A stretch of DNA of 7,976 nucleotides, taken from the NCBI GenBank assembly GCA_021827885.1, contig JAKAUD010000122.1:1-7976 (forward strand). Direction: 5' to 3'. This DNA is from Thermoplasmata archaeon. Its GTDB lineage: Archaea; Thermoplasmatota; Thermoplasmata; Thermoplasmatales; Thermoplasmataceae. Position 1 is the stretch's first letter. The number at the start of each line of letters is the position of its first letter. A model generated the notes under the pieces. The model was given only the letters and a program-made list of their open reading frames with translations, searched no databases and had not been told where the DNA came from. A program made the position numbers and the translations under genes. This document shows positions 6,119 to 7,976 of this stretch, in pieces.

Positions 6119-6281
6119 ACACAAGTAATTTCATTTATTGATATAGTACAACATCTTGGTGTGTCTGTAATATTAGCATGGAGTTGGTTGGTTTCTTCAT
6201 TGGTTCAACCTCACACGCCGAGTTTAAATTAATTGTTATTGGTTTCTGAACGTATAGAAAAGAGGATTGTGGCCTATAAAT

Positions 6282-6650
6282 TTATTTTCCTTGGTTAGTG
6301 ATTCTTATGAAATCATTTGCGTATATTATGACAAAAATGTTGATTACCCAAGGGATAAAGGATGGAGCCAACGCATCAAACGTGATAGTTAACCAAATAT
6401 ATCCTAATATTTGGAGAACACTTATAACGTAAATCATGTTTTTCTGGGGAATGATTATTACGGTCAATGGCACTATCAATAGAACTAAAGCTATAAATAA
6501 GGCATAATGATCGATTTGAGTTGGTTCGCTACGTCCATTGTTAACCAAAAAATCAATAATTGAAGTGATTATTGTAAAAATAAGGGATATATAGATAGAT
6601 ATTTGCAATTTTTTTCTTGCTGATTTTATGCTTTCCACATCAGTTTTCAA
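6282..6650 (-). CDS. Small four-helix membrane protein (unrecognised)
   Basis: No family was recognised. The 122-residue product has a basic N-terminus (SARKKLQ) and four hydrophobic segments at about 16-36, 49-67, 72-91 and 96-115, with short loops, so it is almost entirely embedded in the membrane. It starts at TTG 6648-6650. No in-frame ATG occurs before codon 73, and a GGTGA six bases upstream supports the TTG. The GTG at codon 5 would be too far from that site. Only 15 bases separate it from the stop of the secreted-protein gene, so the two are probably co-transcribed and may act together, for example as partner, anchor or self-protection protein (inference). Its base composition is A/T-rich, like its upstream neighbour. 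Confidence 0.7.
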   Translation of the reverse strand: MKTDVESIKSARKKLQISIYISLIFTIITSIIDFLVNNGRSEPTQIDHYALFIALVLLIVPLTVIIIPQKNMIYVISVLQILGYIWLTITFDALAPSFIPWVINIFVIIYANDFIRITNQGK

Positions 6651-6656
6651 TATAAT

Positions 6657-6661
6657 TCACC
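6657..6661 (-). promoter_or_regulatory. Ribosome-binding site supporting a TTG start
   Basis: GGTGA (within AAGGTGA) on the minus strand lies six bases before the TTG at 6650, in the short gap after the upstream gene. It matches the archaeal anti-SD complement and decides the start. Confidence 0.6.
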
Positions 6662-6665
6662 TTAA

Positions 6666-7976
6666 TCAACTAACTATACACTCAGTGAAACTTTCTTGCC
6701 CGGAAAAGGATCCATTAGTTGGAGTGATATCACTCCATAGAGTAAGTGGATTAGATGGTCCAGATGCAAAAATAGGAATAGTGATACATCCGGTTAAGGC
6801 GCCTGAATTTGATACGGTAATACTTACTTGTGGATAGGCAAACCAGTTATCATCATAGCCAAGGGGAAATACACCATAAAAAAAGGCTTTAGCATACACA
6901 GTCCTTTCTGTAGAACTTTGAGCACTTATCCCTGAAGTTGATGATTTAAGCCACCAGTTATTAAATCTTGAATCGGCGCCAAAACTAGGGCTTAATGAAA
7001 TTGAACCGTCAAATTTAGAATTTCCGCATATATATTGTGTAATGCCTAGTCCGATATGCCAAACATTATATTTGGTAGCGCTGTTGTCTTTCTCTTGAAG
7101 TGAAAGCGAACCAGATACGACATACGATCCAAACCCGCCTGAACCAGGAGGGCCAATGATAGTCGATTTGGTTATATTTGATGTATTACTCCCAAGATGA
7201 TTCGGTGGGTAATATTCTGGAAGAAAGAAGTAGTACTTCCTTTCTTTCACAGAAAGCAATTGATTAGGTGATTTTCCTGATATGATGTGTGAATGAAGTA
7301 AAATTATCTTAAGGCTATAATTTTCTCTTGGGATCCTCATAAAAATATGATTTATCATTCCGTTTCTCTCGGTTACATGTCTTATTACCTTTAAAGCTGA
7401 ATTGTTGGGAAGCCTAATTGAGTCGGTACCTTGATTCCTCGTAGAAAATAAAGTATCATCAATACTTACAATTTTCCTTGATTGTAAGTGTCCGTCAAAA
7501 TACTCTATTATGAAAAAGGATGTTGAATTATAATTATAAACTGCGACATTTATTGCCTGTTTAATAGATCCTGTTTTGATTTTATAAGAGAACTTACCAA
7601 ATAAGAAATTTGCATTACTACAAGTTATAGCTTGAGTTTTGGAACTATCTCTTCCATTCATTACATTTTCATTATGCATTGATAAATTACTAATCGGACC
7701 ATTTTTATAGGCAAACGTGGTATTTTTAATGTATTGTGATTCAACCGGTACAGTTGTATATTCATTCTGAAGAGGTTGGGCAAGTGGTACTTGATCAATT
7801 TGATAGACGAACCTCGCATTTTCGCTGTAATAGGTTTCCACAGGTGAAGAAACATGTTCATTATTAAAATGCTGGACAAGAGGTATTGCCATCATTGCAG
7901 TTATCATCATGATTGCAATGAGTTTAAGCGCCTTGAATCCGTTCTCTCTCTTTCTAACATTATTAAATACATTATG
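6666..7976 (-). CDS. Large secreted protein with N-terminal tandem repeats, 5' end beyond the right edge (unrecognised)
   Basis: The frame runs from a TGA at 6666-6668 to the right edge, giving 436 codons in the window. An ATG at 7910 could be taken as the start, but it falls in the middle of a hydrophobic stretch. Upstream codons encode a basic segment (RKRENGFKALK) joined to LIAIMMITAMMAIPLV, a textbook signal peptide, so the true start lies outside. After the signal come two tandem 32-residue repeats, then about 330 residues rich in Ser, Asn, Tyr and Gly with several sequons (NTT, NLS, NYS, NTS, NIT). A glycine-rich hinge (GPPGSGGFGSY) precedes an aromatic, beta-looking C-terminal half (NNWWLKS, DDNWFAYP). 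I recognise no catalytic motif or known family. A surface protein, an enzyme of unknown type or a secreted toxin are all possible. The small membrane protein follows 15 bases downstream. Confidence 0.75.
   Translation of the reverse strand, partial: HNVFNNVRKRENGFKALKLIAIMMITAMMAIPLVQHFNNEHVSSPVETYYSENARFVYQIDQVPLAQPLQNEYTTVPVESQYIKNTTFAYKNGPISNLSMHNENVMNGRDSSKTQAITCSNANFLFGKFSYKIKTGSIKQAINVAVYNYNSTSFFIIEYFDGHLQSRKIVSIDDTLFSTRNQGTDSIRLPNNSALKVIRHVTERNGMINHIFMRIPRENYSLKIILLHSHIISGKSPNQLLSVKERKYYFFLPEYYPPNHLGSNTSNITKSTIIGPPGSGGFGSYVVSGSLSLQEKDNSATKYNVWHIGLGITQYICGNSKFDGSISLSPSFGADSRFNNWWLKSSTSGISAQSSTERTVYAKAFFYGVFPLGYDDNWFAYPQVSITVSNSGALTGCITIPIFASGPSNPLTLWSDITPTNGSFSGQESFTECIVS
7695..7886 (-). 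repeat. Two tandem 32-residue repeats in the secreted protein
   Basis: Copy 1 is encoded at 7791-7886 and copy 2 at 7695-7790. They align without gaps and share 12 of 32 residues in the pattern PL-Q-NE-PVE-Y-N-F-Y. The DNA has diverged, so the duplication is old and kept at the protein level. A weaker third copy may follow (ISNLSMHNEN to SNANFLFGK), with a small insertion. Short repeats right after a signal peptide often act as spacers or binding units at the cell surface. Confidence 0.6.

Noticed and set aside
6185..6212. Possible hairpin between GGTTG and CAACC in the convergent spacer after the dehydrogenase.
   Set aside because: The stem is only five base pairs with a long loop and no T tract after it, too weak to call a terminator.
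6307..6432. A 41-residue plus-strand ORF with a TATA-like CTATAAAT about 29 bases before its ATG, antisense to the four-helix membrane gene.
   Set aside because: The spacing fits a leaderless gene, but the frame lies wholly opposite a more convincing gene with four clear membrane segments, and the peptide itself shows no recognisable features.
7661..7879. A 72-codon minus-strand frame overlapping the repeat region of the secreted protein.
   Set aside because: It is an out-of-frame reading of the same strand. The main frame has the signal peptide and aligned repeats.
6666..7910. Thermopsin, G1-type peptidase or other known secreted protease for the large secreted protein.
   Set aside because: I could find no catalytic motif in the right context for any of these families.

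Overview
The window looks like a stretch of an archaeal chromosome, most plausibly from the Thermoplasmata. This is an inference from gene content and signals: A/T-rich TATA-like boxes sit roughly 25 bases ahead of starts, some genes have no visible ribosome-binding site, and an MDR dehydrogenase resembles, from memory, the Sulfolobus acryloyl-CoA reductase. PadR-linked ABC-2 exporters and N-glycosylation-rich secreted proteins also fit. No rRNA, tRNA, CRISPR array or insertion sequence was seen.

Layout, left to right. Positions 1-135 (minus) hold the N-terminus of a membrane-anchored protein cut by the left edge. Positions 136-383 are mostly non-coding, with one doubtful 50-codon ORF and the oligo-T end of the next operon. 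Positions 384-2603 (minus) are a compact three-gene operon transcribed in the order PadR regulator, ABC ATPase, ABC-2 permease. The genes overlap by 8 and 4 bases and look like a regulated small-molecule exporter. Its upstream region holds a TATA box framed by a perfect 8-base inverted repeat, a good candidate autoregulatory operator. Positions 2840-3535 (plus) encode an unrecognised secreted or anchored protein with nine N-glycosylation sequons; its end overlaps the convergent HAD phosphatase gene by 12 bases. Positions 3524-4873 (minus) are a two-gene unit: a ThiF/MoeB-like E1 enzyme, then the HAD hydrolase 6 bases downstream. Positions 5102-6118 (plus) encode a zinc MDR dehydrogenase, divergent from the ThiF unit. 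Positions 6282-7976 (minus) form an A/T-richer accessory module: a large unrecognised secreted protein, whose start lies beyond the right edge, followed after 15 bases by a four-helix membrane protein that starts at TTG.

The clearest working unit is the PadR-ABC operon. The most open question is the secreted-protein and membrane-protein pair at the right. It may be an undescribed surface or antagonism module, but the sequence alone does not prove that. Several start sites were reassigned from ribosome-binding-site or family evidence (ThiF at 4873, PadR at 2603, the membrane protein at TTG 6650).
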